64,000 bases of DNA from Streptomyces sp. YPW6 (GCF_018866325.1 NZ_CP076457.1:3321001-3385000); one strand, 5' to 3'. Counted from the stretch's first letter, positions 33,594 through 40,805 are shown. Numbers and translations are program-made. Notes: generated from the sequence alone by a model not told the origin.

Positions 33594-33905
33594 ATGAGCA
33601 TCACCCTGCATGAAAGCGCCCCCGCAGCCATCGCCGAGCTGTCCAGCGTGTTCGGCGACGGCATGACCGCCAGCGACACCGGCTCGAAGTTCACGTGCAC
33701 CGAGGCCGACATCATCGCCCGCGTCCTGTACCTCACCGGCCAGGAAGAGGCGGCTGTCACGTGGCTGCTCGGCCACGCCGAGGGCGAGGACTGGGACGAC
33801 ACCCACGCCCACGAGTACGACCAGGAGAAGGGCGACGCCGAGCGCCGCTCCCCGCGCTCCTTCAACGAGGCCGACATCCGGGGCCACCTCGCAGCCATCG
33901 CCTAG
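33594..33905 (+). CDS. hypothetical protein, 103 aa
   Basis: A 103-aa acidic protein (SITLHESAPAAIAELSSVFG; FTCTEADIIARVLYLTGQEE) with a likely small helical fold. ATG at 33594 has GGAGA upstream. It follows minihelix 4 and is followed by a strong hairpin. No family recognised. Confidence 0.7.
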   Translation: MSITLHESAPAAIAELSSVFGDGMTASDTGSKFTCTEADIIARVLYLTGQEEAAVTWLLGHAEGEDWDDTHAHEYDQEKGDAERRSPRSFNEADIRGHLAAIA

Positions 33906-33919
33906 TCACCCCTCACAGG

Positions 33920-33948
33920 GGCGGGGCCGAAGTGAAGTCGGCCCCGCC
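33920..33948 (+). terminator. strong hairpin, copy 1 of a duplicated element
   Basis: Perfect 11-bp stem GGCGGGGCCGA / TCGGCCCCGCC with loop AGTGAAG. The same loop and inner stem recur at 35661-35693. No T-run, so either a Rho-type/attenuator hairpin or a processing site between gene groups. Confidence 0.6.
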
Positions 33949-33973
33949 CCGCCCGGCCCGAAGGTGCACCACC

Positions 33974-34351
33974 ATGCTCAAGCCCGGATACACCAACCTT
34001 GACCCCGACTGGCTGGCTCCCCTGCGGGAGCGCATAGCCGCCGAGGTGCCCGACGCCACCACGTGGGTCTACGTGGACTCGGTCGGCCACCTCGTCCTCT
34101 CGAAGATCGTCGTACCGCGCGAGCTGCGGTTGCAGGGGATCGGCACCCGCGTCATGGAGCTGCTGATCGCGGAGGCCGACAAGCAGGCCGTCACGACGAC
34201 TCTCTCCCCGACCCGCGAGTTCGGCTCTGACCTTCGTCGCCTGCGCGGCTTCTATCGCCGCTTCGGATTCAGCACGAACGGCGGGCGGATCAAGGACTAC
34301 ACCACCGCTCACGACATGATCCGCCTTCCCCGCACCCACACCCACCACTGA
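33974..34351 (+). CDS. GNAT family N-acetyltransferase
   Basis: A 125-aa acetyltransferase with a canonical motif A: IVVPRELRLQGIGTRVMELL (R-x-x-G-I-G at the acetyl-CoA pyrophosphate loop) and a C-terminal FYRRFGFSTNGG segment. Substrate unknown; phage GNATs can modify host or phage components. ATG at 33974; the longer frame to 33695 overlaps the previous gene. Confidence 0.85.
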   Translation: MLKPGYTNLDPDWLAPLRERIAAEVPDATTWVYVDSVGHLVLSKIVVPRELRLQGIGTRVMELLIAEADKQAVTTTLSPTREFGSDLRRLRGFYRRFGFSTNGGRIKDYTTAHDMIRLPRTHTHH

Positions 34352-34365
34352 AGGAGAGCGGAGCT

Positions 34366-34554
34366 GTGCCCATGTACCGAGTGACAGTCCTCGAAGAGAT
34401 CAAGTACGAGGTCGAGGTCGAGGCCGAGGACCGCGACGAGGCGGAGGAGGCCGCCGTCGAGCTGGTCTGCGAGGACCCGAACGAGTACTACACCGACACC
34501 GTCGACCGCACCACGACCGACACCGTTCGACTCCGCACGAAGGTAGCCGCATGA
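34366..34554 (+). CDS. small acidic hypothetical protein, 62 aa
   Basis: A 62-aa protein of beta-strand then helix form (YRVTVLEEIKYEVEVEAEDR; DEAEEAAVELVCEDP), recalling small DpnD/PcfM-like domains. GTG at 34366 with AAGGAG upstream; ATG at 34372 is an alternative. Its end overlaps the next ATG (ATGA). Confidence 0.65.
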   Translation: MPMYRVTVLEEIKYEVEVEAEDRDEAEEAAVELVCEDPNEYYTDTVDRTTTDTVRLRTKVAA

Positions 34555-34955
34555 CCGACACCCTGACCGGCCGCGTGATCGAGGCCGTGACCGACGACAA
34601 CGTCCAGTCCATCATCGACATCGCCTCGTACGGAGGGATCACGTACTGGGCTGACGAGCCGACCCCCGCGGAGTTTGCCGGCCTGCCCTTCGACAAGGAG
34701 TACACGATCGTCGATGCCGCCGAGGGGTTCGAGGCGGACCGCGAGGCGCACTACCTGAGCAAGGACGACATACGCAGGGCGTACGGCCTGCTCCTCGACC
34801 TGAATCAGGAGCTGGTGAACCGTGAGTACCACGGCTACATCGTGCAGTCCTGGCTTGAGCGGGACTGGCAGGGCATCGACGCCGGACACATCGACGCGGG
34901 CACGGCGGACGTCATCGTCCAGGTGGCCATCTTCGGAGAGGTCCGCTTCGGCTGA
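34551..34955 (+). CDS. hypothetical protein, 134 aa
   Basis: A 134-aa acidic protein (VIEAVTDDNVQSIIDIASYG; EYTIVDAAEGFEADREAHYL; GHIDAGTADVIVQVAIFGEV). It looks like a conserved small actinophage protein. ATG overlaps the preceding stop, so the pair is coupled. Two motif copies in tandem (34961-34991) follow its stop. Confidence 0.7.
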   Translation: MTDTLTGRVIEAVTDDNVQSIIDIASYGGITYWADEPTPAEFAGLPFDKEYTIVDAAEGFEADREAHYLSKDDIRRAYGLLLDLNQELVNREYHGYIVQSWLERDWQGIDAGHIDAGTADVIVQVAIFGEVRFG

Positions 34956-34999
34956 CCAGGGTGTGTAAGTCGTGCATTGTGATAGTGTGACGACAGGCA

Positions 35000-35043
35000 G
35001 GGTGAGCGGCACACACCACAGGTTCGAGTCCTGGGCACCCACC
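35000..35043 (+). ncRNA. tRNA-like minihelix 5
   Basis: GGGTG (35000-35004) pairs with CACCC (35036-35040), followed by ACC. Internal GCGGCACACACC and T-arm ACAGGTTCGAGTCCTGG. Here both acceptor position 4 (T-A) and the T-stem (CAGG/CCTG) differ from other copies but remain paired, which is covariation. It follows tandem motif copies at 34961-34991. Confidence 0.72.
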
Positions 35044-35085
35044 CATCCGACGCAGGCAGCAACCACCCACAGAGAAGAGAGAACC

Positions 35086-35643
35086 GTGACCGACGACCAG
35101 CGCGAGCCCTACAAGTACGAGATCGCGGACGGCGAATTCCACATCAAGATCCTGGCGGCCCAGCGGAAGATGCGCTCCCACCACAACGGCTGGACGACGG
35201 AGAGGGTCGAGGAACTCCGGGCCCGCGTGCAGATAGCCACCGACCCCGAATTTGAGGGCCGAGTCACCCACGGCTTCGTGAAGGTGCGCGGACGGAAGTA
35301 TGCCGCCGAACACACCGTGATCCGCCTCGGACCGGAGGGCTACCTCGGTCAGCCTCAGACCTGGGACCGGGCTCCCACCTATGGCGGCGGCACCCGCAAC
35401 GAGCTGGGGCGGACCGTCCCGTACGAACAGAAGGCGTACGACGCGATTTGGAAGATCGAGTTCGAGGTTCTGGACCGCTTCGAGAAGGACTACCCGGACT
35501 GGGCGCGGGAGAGCTATCGCCGTCTCTTCGCGCGGAACCGGGACAACAAAACAGGCGACGCGAAGAACCTGCGCCAGCAGGCGAGTAACGCGGATCGTGA
35601 GGCGCGGGAGTGGCAGAAGCGCATTGACGACCTGAACGCCTGA
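35086..35643 (+). CDS. hypothetical protein, 185 aa
   Basis: A 185-aa charged protein (YKYEIADGEFHIKILAAQRK; EFEVLDRFEKDYPDWARES; SNADREAREWQKRIDDLNA) with a helical C-terminus. GTG at 35086 follows AGAGAAGAGAGAA; the longer frame to 34972 runs through minihelix 5 and is rejected. No known domain recognised. Confidence 0.7.
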   Translation: MTDDQREPYKYEIADGEFHIKILAAQRKMRSHHNGWTTERVEELRARVQIATDPEFEGRVTHGFVKVRGRKYAAEHTVIRLGPEGYLGQPQTWDRAPTYGGGTRNELGRTVPYEQKAYDAIWKIEFEVLDRFEKDYPDWARESYRRLFARNRDNKTGDAKNLRQQASNADREAREWQKRIDDLNA

Positions 35644-35660
35644 CCTGACACCCGCAGTAC

Positions 35661-35693
35661 GGGGCGGGGCCGAAGTGAAGTCGGCCCCGTCCC
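35661..35693 (+). terminator. strong hairpin, copy 2 of a duplicated element
   Basis: A 13-bp stem GGGGCGGGGCCGA / TCGGCCCCGTCCC with one G-U pair and loop AGTGAAG. The core GGGGCCGA-AGTGAAG-TCGGCCCC is identical to copy 1 at 33920-33948, so the two mark the ends of a gene block. Confidence 0.6.
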
Positions 35694-35723
35694 GCCCCAC
35701 CCACGATACGCAAGGAAGTAGAG

Positions 35724-35948
35724 ATGAGCGCCATGGGAAGCCTGGTCGTCGACATGATGAGCTACGAGGCGGGCGAGCTGGACAGTGACGACTCGCTGGA
35801 CCTGTTCTCGGACCTGATCAAGAGCGGTATGGCCTGGAAGCTGCAAGGCCACTGGGGGCGTACGGCGAAGGCCCTGATCGACCGGGGCCTGATCGACGAG
35901 GAGAGCGGCGACATCACCCCCCTCGTGCTTGAGGTGGACTGGCTGTGA
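35724..35948 (+). CDS. small conserved phage protein (DUF7417-like)
   Basis: A 74-aa protein of a type common in actinophages: MMSYEAGELDSDDSLDLFSD, then GMAWKLQGHWGRTAKALIDR. I recognise the pattern, but no activity is known to me. ATG at 35724 follows AAGGAAG. Its stop overlaps the next GTG (GTGA). Confidence 0.75.
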   Translation: MSAMGSLVVDMMSYEAGELDSDDSLDLFSDLIKSGMAWKLQGHWGRTAKALIDRGLIDEESGDITPLVLEVDWL

Positions 35949-36199
35949 CCGCGCCCAAGCAGCTCGCCGCGCGGGTCGATGCCGACCTGGCCCGAGCCAT
36001 CGAGACCCTCGCCCCCACGGGTCTGACCTACAGCGAGATCGTCAAGCGGGCAGTCGCCCAGTTCGCCGAGGTCTACCGCGTAGCGGTCGACAACAAGGTG
36101 GCCGAACCGCACGAGGTTCCCGTCCTGACCGCCTACCAGTACAAGTTGCCGCCCCGCTGGCAGCCGCCGCGTACCGGCTCCGTCAAGCTCCCCGCCTGA
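35945..36199 (+). CDS. putative ribbon-helix-helix DNA-binding protein
   Basis: An 84-aa protein whose N-terminus has the RHH/CopG pattern: KQLAARVDADLARAIETLAP then GLTYSEIVKRAVAQFAEVY (strand-helix-helix). It could be a small regulator of the right-arm genes. GTG at 35945 overlaps the preceding stop. Confidence 0.65.
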   Translation: MTAPKQLAARVDADLARAIETLAPTGLTYSEIVKRAVAQFAEVYRVAVDNKVAEPHEVPVLTAYQYKLPPRWQPPRTGSVKLPA

Positions 36200-36219
36200 A
36201 CCTCACGAAGGACCGAACC

Positions 36220-36669
36220 ATGAAGATCGCCGTCATCATCGCCGCCGCCACCGCTCTGGTCGTGGGCCCGCTCGCGAGCACGCTGCCCGAGTCCCCCGAG
36301 TCCCCCGAGTCCACCACCACCGTCTCAGCGCGGAGTGCCTCGTTCCTCCCGGCCTCCACCTCGACGCCCCTTCTGAAGCTCCCCACCAAGCCCTGCTCGG
36401 ACGACAACACCGTCACGCGTAGCTGCTACTGGGACGCCGCCAAGATGGGCAACGGCAAGGGCTACTCGTACATCGTGGACGGGCGGGGGAACGTGATCTA
36501 CCTGAACCCGAAGCTGAACAAGCAGAGCGCCCGGCTGAAGTTCAACGCCGCCCAGAGCCGTGCCGGCAAGGAGCACTGGGGCACGGTCGACGGGCACCGA
36601 TTCTGCTGGGCGAAGGTCGGCGACACCTCGTACATCCAGTGCTTCGACGGATACAAGACGTCCTCTTGA
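36220..36669 (+). CDS. secreted four-cysteine protein
   Basis: A 149-aa protein with a clear signal peptide (MKIAVIIAAATALVVGPLAS) followed by a PESPESPES repeat, a Ser/Thr-rich linker and a compact domain with four Cys (PTKPCSD, RSCYWD, RFCWAK, IQCFDG), likely two disulphides. An exported protein in the early right arm could modify the lysogen surface or exclude other phages. ATG at 36220; the longer frame to 35929 is a shadow of the RHH gene. Confidence 0.7.
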   Translation: MKIAVIIAAATALVVGPLASTLPESPESPESTTTVSARSASFLPASTSTPLLKLPTKPCSDDNTVTRSCYWDAAKMGNGKGYSYIVDGRGNVIYLNPKLNKQSARLKFNAAQSRAGKEHWGTVDGHRFCWAKVGDTSYIQCFDGYKTSS

Positions 36670-36705
36670 TCCGGCCTCAGTGTGATAGTCGGACGTGAGT
36701 CCGAA

Positions 36706-36749
36706 GGGTGACAGGCAGACACCGGCGGTTCGAGTCCCCGGCGCCCACT
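36706..36749 (+). ncRNA. tRNA-like minihelix 6
   Basis: GGGTG (36706-36710) pairs with CGCCC (36742-36746; one G-U), followed by ACT. Internal CAGGCAGACACC and T-arm CCGGCGGTTCGAGTCCCCGG with one mismatch. It starts 11 nt after motif copy 36680-36694. Confidence 0.68.
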
Positions 36750-36779
36750 CCCCATGATCCCCACCGAGAGGTGTGCTCC

Positions 36780-37133
36780 GTGTTCTTCCACTTCCGACAG
36801 AACAACTCGGGCGGCTCGTTCCACAACAACCCCGACGCAGGCATCAGCGTGAACGTCATCGTCGAGGCGGACGACGCCGACCACGCGAACCGCAGGGCCG
36901 AGAAGCTCGGCCTGTACTTCGGCGGCGCAGGCGACTGCCGATGCTGCGGCGACCGCTGGTCCGAGCAGTGGGACGACAGGGACGGCGACCTCGTCCCGAG
37001 CGTCTACGGCGATCCGATCCAGGACTACGACTTCGAGCCCGACAAGTGGATCTATGACGGCCCCGAGGCGTACGTCCACTTCGCAGACGGCCTTGTCCAG
37101 GGGTACGGACTGCCCCGCAAGTCCCTCGCCTGA
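36780..37133 (+). CDS. conserved small phage protein with zinc-like Cys cluster
   Basis: A 117-aa protein: FFHFRQNNSGGSFHNNPDAG, NVIVEADDADHANRRAEKLG and DCRCCGDRWSEQWDD (C-x-C-C cluster). This pattern occurs in many actinophages. GTG at 36780 with GAGAGG upstream; the longer frame to 36708 overlaps minihelix 6. Function unknown. Confidence 0.75.
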   Translation: MFFHFRQNNSGGSFHNNPDAGISVNVIVEADDADHANRRAEKLGLYFGGAGDCRCCGDRWSEQWDDRDGDLVPSVYGDPIQDYDFEPDKWIYDGPEAYVHFADGLVQGYGLPRKSLA

Positions 37134-37163
37134 CCTACCCCCATCGCCGAGAGGATCAAGCCA

Positions 37164-37643
37164 GTGAAGTGCTACGTGACCAGCAGCCAGGGTGTGCAGT
37201 GCAAGAACGACGCTCGGACCAAGCTAGGGCTGTGCACGGCACACAAGAGCCGCATCGCCCGATGGGGCCACGTGGGTAAGGACATCCCGATCCGGGAGTA
37301 CGTCCGGGTGGCGGAGATCGCAGCCCCGAGGTTCCTGGAGGGCTCGACCGACGAAGAGAAGTTCTGGTCCGGGGTCAGCCGGACCAACGATCACTGGCTC
37401 TGGACCGGCGGCATCTGCAAGAGCAGTGGCCTGGGCCAGCTCAGTTACGACGGCTACAACCAGACTGCCGGCCGCGTCGCGTGGCTCATAGCGTTCGGCG
37501 AGCTGCCGAAGGGCACGCGAGTTTCCTCAACCTGTGGAGAGAAGCTCTGCGTCCGGATCTCCCACCTTCAGGTGGCGTACCTCAACGGTGAGCCGTACGT
37601 GGACCTGTCCCCGATCGAGCTTGAAGAACTGGCAGGTGTGTGA
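37164..37643 (+). CDS. HNH-type (homing-like) endonuclease
   Basis: A 159-aa protein with an N-terminal Cys cluster (KCYVTSSQGVQCKND, LCTAHKSR) and a degenerate HNH core: FWSGVSRTNDHWLWTGG, GRVAWLIAFGELPKGTRVS, CGEKLCVRISHLQVAY. In canonical family members the last part reads CVNPDHL, so the metal site is altered (CVRISHL) and activity is uncertain. GTG at 37164. Confidence 0.7.
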   Translation: MKCYVTSSQGVQCKNDARTKLGLCTAHKSRIARWGHVGKDIPIREYVRVAEIAAPRFLEGSTDEEKFWSGVSRTNDHWLWTGGICKSSGLGQLSYDGYNQTAGRVAWLIAFGELPKGTRVSSTCGEKLCVRISHLQVAYLNGEPYVDLSPIELEELAGV

Positions 37644-37646
37644 ACG

Positions 37647-38240
37647 ATGACCGATGCGCTACTCGTAGGACTCGCGGGCTTCGCCCGGTCCGGCAAGGAC
37701 TCGGCGGCCCAGGCCCTCGTCGAGGGAGGCTGGCGGCGGGACGCCTTCGCCGACCGACTGAAGGACTTCCTGCTCCGCCAGAACCCCCTCGTCCCGGCCT
37801 ACCCCGACGCCCCGCCCTACCGCCTGGTGAACCTGATCGCCGCGTATGGGTGGGAGGGAGCGAAGGAGAAGTTCCCCGAGGTGCGGCGCCTGCTGCACAC
37901 CACCGGGTCCGACGCCGGCCGCGTGACGCTGGGCGAAGACGTCTGGGTGAACGCCCTCTTCAACGATCACGAGCCCGAGCGTGAGGCCCTGGTCGTGAGT
38001 GACGTCCGCTTCCCCAACGAGGCGCGAGCCATCCAAAGCCGCGGTGGCGTGGTCATCTGGATCGACCGCCCCGGAGTCGGCCCCGCGAAGGATCAGCACG
38101 GCCTTCCGTACGTCTCGGAGATCGGTCTCCGGAACTGGAAGTTCGACGCCACCCTGATGAACGACGGCACGCTGGAAGACCTGCGGGACCGGCTGCTCGG
38201 CGTCACCACGCTGGCCGATCGCTACTATGCTGCGGCCTGA
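37647..38240 (+). CDS. deoxynucleoside monophosphate kinase
   Basis: A 197-aa P-loop kinase similar to T4 gp1-type dNMP kinases: GLAGFARSGKDSAAQAL is the Walker A (G-x-x-x-x-G-K-D), followed by REALVVSDVRFPNEARAI (DVRF-PNE lid segment). It phosphorylates dNMPs and, with ThyX and the dCMP deaminase, makes a phage dNTP module. ATG at 37647. Its stop abuts a motif copy. Confidence 0.82.
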   Translation: MTDALLVGLAGFARSGKDSAAQALVEGGWRRDAFADRLKDFLLRQNPLVPAYPDAPPYRLVNLIAAYGWEGAKEKFPEVRRLLHTTGSDAGRVTLGEDVWVNALFNDHEPEREALVVSDVRFPNEARAIQSRGGVVIWIDRPGVGPAKDQHGLPYVSEIGLRNWKFDATLMNDGTLEDLRDRLLGVTTLADRYYAAA

Positions 38241-38250
38241 GTGTGATAGA

Positions 38251-38694
38251 GTGACTCACGTCGAGCGGATCGCAGACCTCGACGCCCTCCCCGCCGGCTC
38301 GGCCATCGAGATCCTCGACAAGCGCGGGAGCGTCCGCCGGAAAGACGCGGCCGGCGACTGGACCGACGCCGCCAAGCCGGCCGGTACCACCTGGAACACC
38401 TGGACCTACGTAAACACGCGCCGATACGGAGCGCGCGTCATCGAGAGGAATACCGAAGTGAGCACCGTCGAGACCACCCCCAGCCTGACCGAGCAGCTCG
38501 CCGCCCTGGTGGCCGCGTACCAGGCCCGCGAGGACGAGCGCGAGCGCGTGATCGCCTCGTTCGAGGACGAGGAAGGTGGCGTCCTCGACTCGGCCCTTCC
38601 TGCGTACGACGAAACCGTGGACAACTACGGGCACGCCGGCCGCGAAGATCTGGTGGAGCTGCTCGGCAAGCTGATCGCGCTCCTGCCGGCCTGA
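38251..38694 (+). CDS. hypothetical protein, 147 aa
   Basis: A 147-aa protein in two parts: a beta-rich N-terminal piece (ADLDALPAGSAIEILDKRG; TYVNTRRYGARVIE) and an acidic helical C-terminus (AALVAAYQAREDERERVIAS). The GTG start at 38251 is the 3' GTG of a motif copy (38241-38255) and has no ribosome site; GTG at 38459, with GAGAGGA upstream, is an alternative start for a shorter product. Confidence 0.6.
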   Translation: MTHVERIADLDALPAGSAIEILDKRGSVRRKDAAGDWTDAAKPAGTTWNTWTYVNTRRYGARVIERNTEVSTVETTPSLTEQLAALVAAYQAREDERERVIASFEDEEGGVLDSALPAYDETVDNYGHAGREDLVELLGKLIALLPA

Positions 38695-38725
38695 GTGTGA
38701 TAGACGTACTAGCGAGAGGGTGCCA

Positions 38726-39049
38726 GTGAAAGCCACGTTGAGCAAGGATGGGCTGTACCGGTTCGACCTGCGGGTGACGCATCGGGTGGGGCGGGCGACG
38801 ATGGCGACGGCACTCGCCAGCGCTTACCGCGACCACGACATCTTCGAGGATGGCCCCCTGTCGAACCTGAGCAGGGCGAAGGTGCTCGCCACGGTGAAGG
38901 AGGTGCTGCACGACAGGGGTACGGATTTCCTGGAGGGGTGGTCGGACCACCTGACCGAGGCTGAGACCGAGTCGATGTGGGACTGGGCGATAGAACAGGT
39001 GGGCAACGCCTTCCCCGAGCTGGAGCCGTCGAGCGAGGGGCAGCGGTGA
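38726..39049 (+). CDS. hypothetical protein, 107 aa
   Basis: A 107-aa protein (YRFDLRVTHRVGRATMATAL; SRAKVLATVKEVLHDRGTD) of mixed strand and helix. GTG at 38726 with GAGAGG upstream; GTG at 38720 also possible. Follows a motif copy (38695-38709). Unknown function. Confidence 0.65.
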   Translation: MKATLSKDGLYRFDLRVTHRVGRATMATALASAYRDHDIFEDGPLSNLSRAKVLATVKEVLHDRGTDFLEGWSDHLTEAETESMWDWAIEQVGNAFPELEPSSEGQR

Positions 39050-39258
39050 GCGGGGGAGGCGTCGAGTACGGCGTCTTCGAAGATGGCGAGTGCTTCTATG
39101 ACCGGCTGTACGGCGAGGCCGGCCGGCGGATCGGGGAGGGGATCGCACGCGAGATGCGCGACGACCCCGAAGGCGAGGGTCACACGTACGAGGTGACGGT
39201 GATCTGCCAGAGCCACCCGAACCGGCCGCGCCACTCCTGCCCCGAGTGCGCTGCATGA
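39046..39258 (+). CDS. small hypothetical protein, 70 aa
   Basis: A 70-aa protein (GGGVEYGVFEDGECFYDRLY; HSCPECAA end), coupled to both neighbours by 4-bp overlaps (GTGA and ATGA). The C-terminal C-x-x-H/C pattern (CQSHPNRPRHSCPEC) suggests a small zinc site. Confidence 0.65.
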   Translation: MSGGGVEYGVFEDGECFYDRLYGEAGRRIGEGIAREMRDDPEGEGHTYEVTVICQSHPNRPRHSCPECAA

Positions 39259-39710
39259 GGATCACTCCTCGGAAGCACGAGTACCAGGCGGTCGTCGACA
39301 TCCTGGTGGACCCGACCTTCGAGTCTCCCGACCAGATGGCCAAGGCCCTGCTGAAGGAGATGGGGGCGATCCTCCAGATGCGAGACCTCTGGGTCCTCAC
39401 GCACCGATGGGCGGACGGATCGAAGGGCCTGAACTACGGGCCCTTCGGTTCCACCGCTGAAGCGGAAGCCTTCGCGAAGAAGATGAGCTTCGGCGGTACG
39501 GGGCGAGTCATCCCCCTGACGTCCTCGGGCATCGCACTCGCCAACCACGACGGAAAGGCCGGCTGGCCCGGCTACTGCTACAACCCACAGTGCGGCCACC
39601 CCCCGTTCATGCACTCATCGGTTGGCGCGAGCCGTGGCCAGTGCCACCTCGGCGGATGCGCCTGCGGCAAGTTCGTGAAGGACGCACCAAAGACCAAGAG
39701 CAAGAAGTAA
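39255..39710 (+). CDS. hypothetical protein with C-terminal Cys/His cluster, 151 aa
   Basis: A 151-aa protein. The N-terminal part (HEYQAVVDILVDPTFESPDQ; QMRDLWVLTHRWADGSKGLN) looks like a small alpha/beta domain; the C-terminus holds a zinc-binding-like cluster (CYNPQCGHPPFMHSS, then GQCHLGGCACGKF). ATG at 39255 overlaps the preceding stop. Unknown function. Confidence 0.65.
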   Translation: MRITPRKHEYQAVVDILVDPTFESPDQMAKALLKEMGAILQMRDLWVLTHRWADGSKGLNYGPFGSTAEAEAFAKKMSFGGTGRVIPLTSSGIALANHDGKAGWPGYCYNPQCGHPPFMHSSVGASRGQCHLGGCACGKFVKDAPKTKSKK

Positions 39711-39724
39711 GGAGCACGATCGAG

Positions 39725-39964
39725 ATGAGCTTCAAGACCGTCGACTGGACGCACTGCGACTGCGGCCAGAAGCGGGGATTCGACTCCCGCGGAGATGCCG
39801 AGAAGGCCATGGGCCGGGCGCAGGCGAAGCGAACCCGCCGGGCTGACGTCAGGGGCACGCGTCGCGGGCTGAAGGTCGAGGGCCGCGTCTACGAGTGCGA
39901 CTTCAGCGCGTGGCACATGACGAGCATGTCCCGCCGCGCCTACGAAGGGGCGCTCGCGGCATGA
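39725..39964 (+). CDS. small zinc-ribbon-like protein, 79 aa
   Basis: A 79-aa basic protein with HCDCGQKRGFDSRGDAEKAM near the start and YECDFSAWHMTSMS near the end, a pattern common in small actinophage proteins. It may bind zinc and nucleic acid. ATG at 39725 with AAGGAG upstream; end overlaps the next ATG. Confidence 0.65.
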   Translation: MSFKTVDWTHCDCGQKRGFDSRGDAEKAMGRAQAKRTRRADVRGTRRGLKVEGRVYECDFSAWHMTSMSRRAYEGALAA

Positions 39965-40107
39965 GTGTGATAGTCGGACGGAGCGCCTGTTGGGTCTCCA
40001 CGGTCCTTGCCCTTGCCCTGCTGCTCGTTCTGCTGCTCGCCTCGCCCGCCCAGGCGCCGGCCCTCAAGACTCCCGCCGCACACCACACGAAGGACGTCAC
40101 CCCGTGA
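39961..40107 (+). CDS. short exported or membrane peptide, 48 aa
   Basis: A 48-aa frame with a strong hydrophobic core (VLALALLLVLLLASPAQA) that looks like a signal peptide with an AQA cleavage site, leaving about 17 residues. Its 5' end contains a motif copy (39965-39979). Overlaps on both sides (ATGA, GTGA). It may be a lysogeny- or entry-related membrane peptide. Confidence 0.55.
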   Translation: MSVIVGRSACWVSTVLALALLLVLLLASPAQAPALKTPAAHHTKDVTP

Positions 40108-40805
40108 TCACCACCCGCTCAGATGTCACCGTCAAGGCCGTACGCACCAGCGCCATGGACTACGACGTCACCCAGGCCGCGAGAGTGAGCACGCTCGGAG
40201 CGGAGGCCGTAGACGCGCAAGGCTCGACCAAGGGCCTGATCAACTTCCTGATGCGGGACCGGCACGGGAGTCCCTTCGAGCACAACTCGTTCAGCTTCTA
40301 CATCGAGGCGCCGATCTTCGTCGCGAGAGAGTTCTTCCGCCACCGAGCGGGCTGGAGCTACAACGAGGAGTCCGGGCGCTACAAAGAGCTGAACCCCGTG
40401 TTCTACCTGCCGCCGCCCGAACGGAAACTGGTTCAGACGGGCAAACCCGGCGCCTACACCTTCACGGTCGGCACTGACCTTCAGTGGATGGTCGCCTCGG
40501 GTGTGGCGAAGGAGTCCTATCGTCACGCCTGGTCCTCGTACCAGGTCCAACTTCGCGCCGGCATCGCCCGCGAGGTAGCGCGCAACGTCCTGCCGGTCGG
40601 CGTCTACACCTCCTTCTTCGCCACCTGCAACGCCCGCTCGCTCATGCACTTCCTGAGCCTGCGGACCAGCAAGGAGAACTCGAAGGTCCCGAGCTTCCCG
40701 CTCCGGGAAATCGAGATGGTGGCCGAGCAGATGGAGGCCCACTTCGCCGAGCAGATGCCGGTAACCCACGCCGCTTTCGAGAAGCACGGCCGGGTGGCAC
40801 CGTGA
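40104..40805 (+). CDS. thyX: flavin-dependent thymidylate synthase ThyX
   Basis: A 233-aa ThyX that makes dTMP from dUMP with FAD, NADPH and methylene-tetrahydrofolate. The signature R-H-R-x7-S is present (FRHRAGWSYNEESGRY), and HGSPFEHNSFSFYIEAP is a typical N-terminal segment. It links with the dCMP deaminase (left arm) and dNMP kinase. GTG at 40104 overlaps the preceding stop. Confidence 0.95.
   Translation: MITTRSDVTVKAVRTSAMDYDVTQAARVSTLGAEAVDAQGSTKGLINFLMRDRHGSPFEHNSFSFYIEAPIFVAREFFRHRAGWSYNEESGRYKELNPVFYLPPPERKLVQTGKPGAYTFTVGTDLQWMVASGVAKESYRHAWSSYQVQLRAGIAREVARNVLPVGVYTSFFATCNARSLMHFLSLRTSKENSKVPSFPLREIEMVAEQMEAHFAEQMPVTHAAFEKHGRVAP

Noticed and set aside
31541..36749. Six GGTTCGAGTCC elements as ordinary tRNA genes
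   Set aside because: They are only 41-42 nt, with no anticodon stem or loop and a shortened end stem; they cannot be decoding tRNAs.
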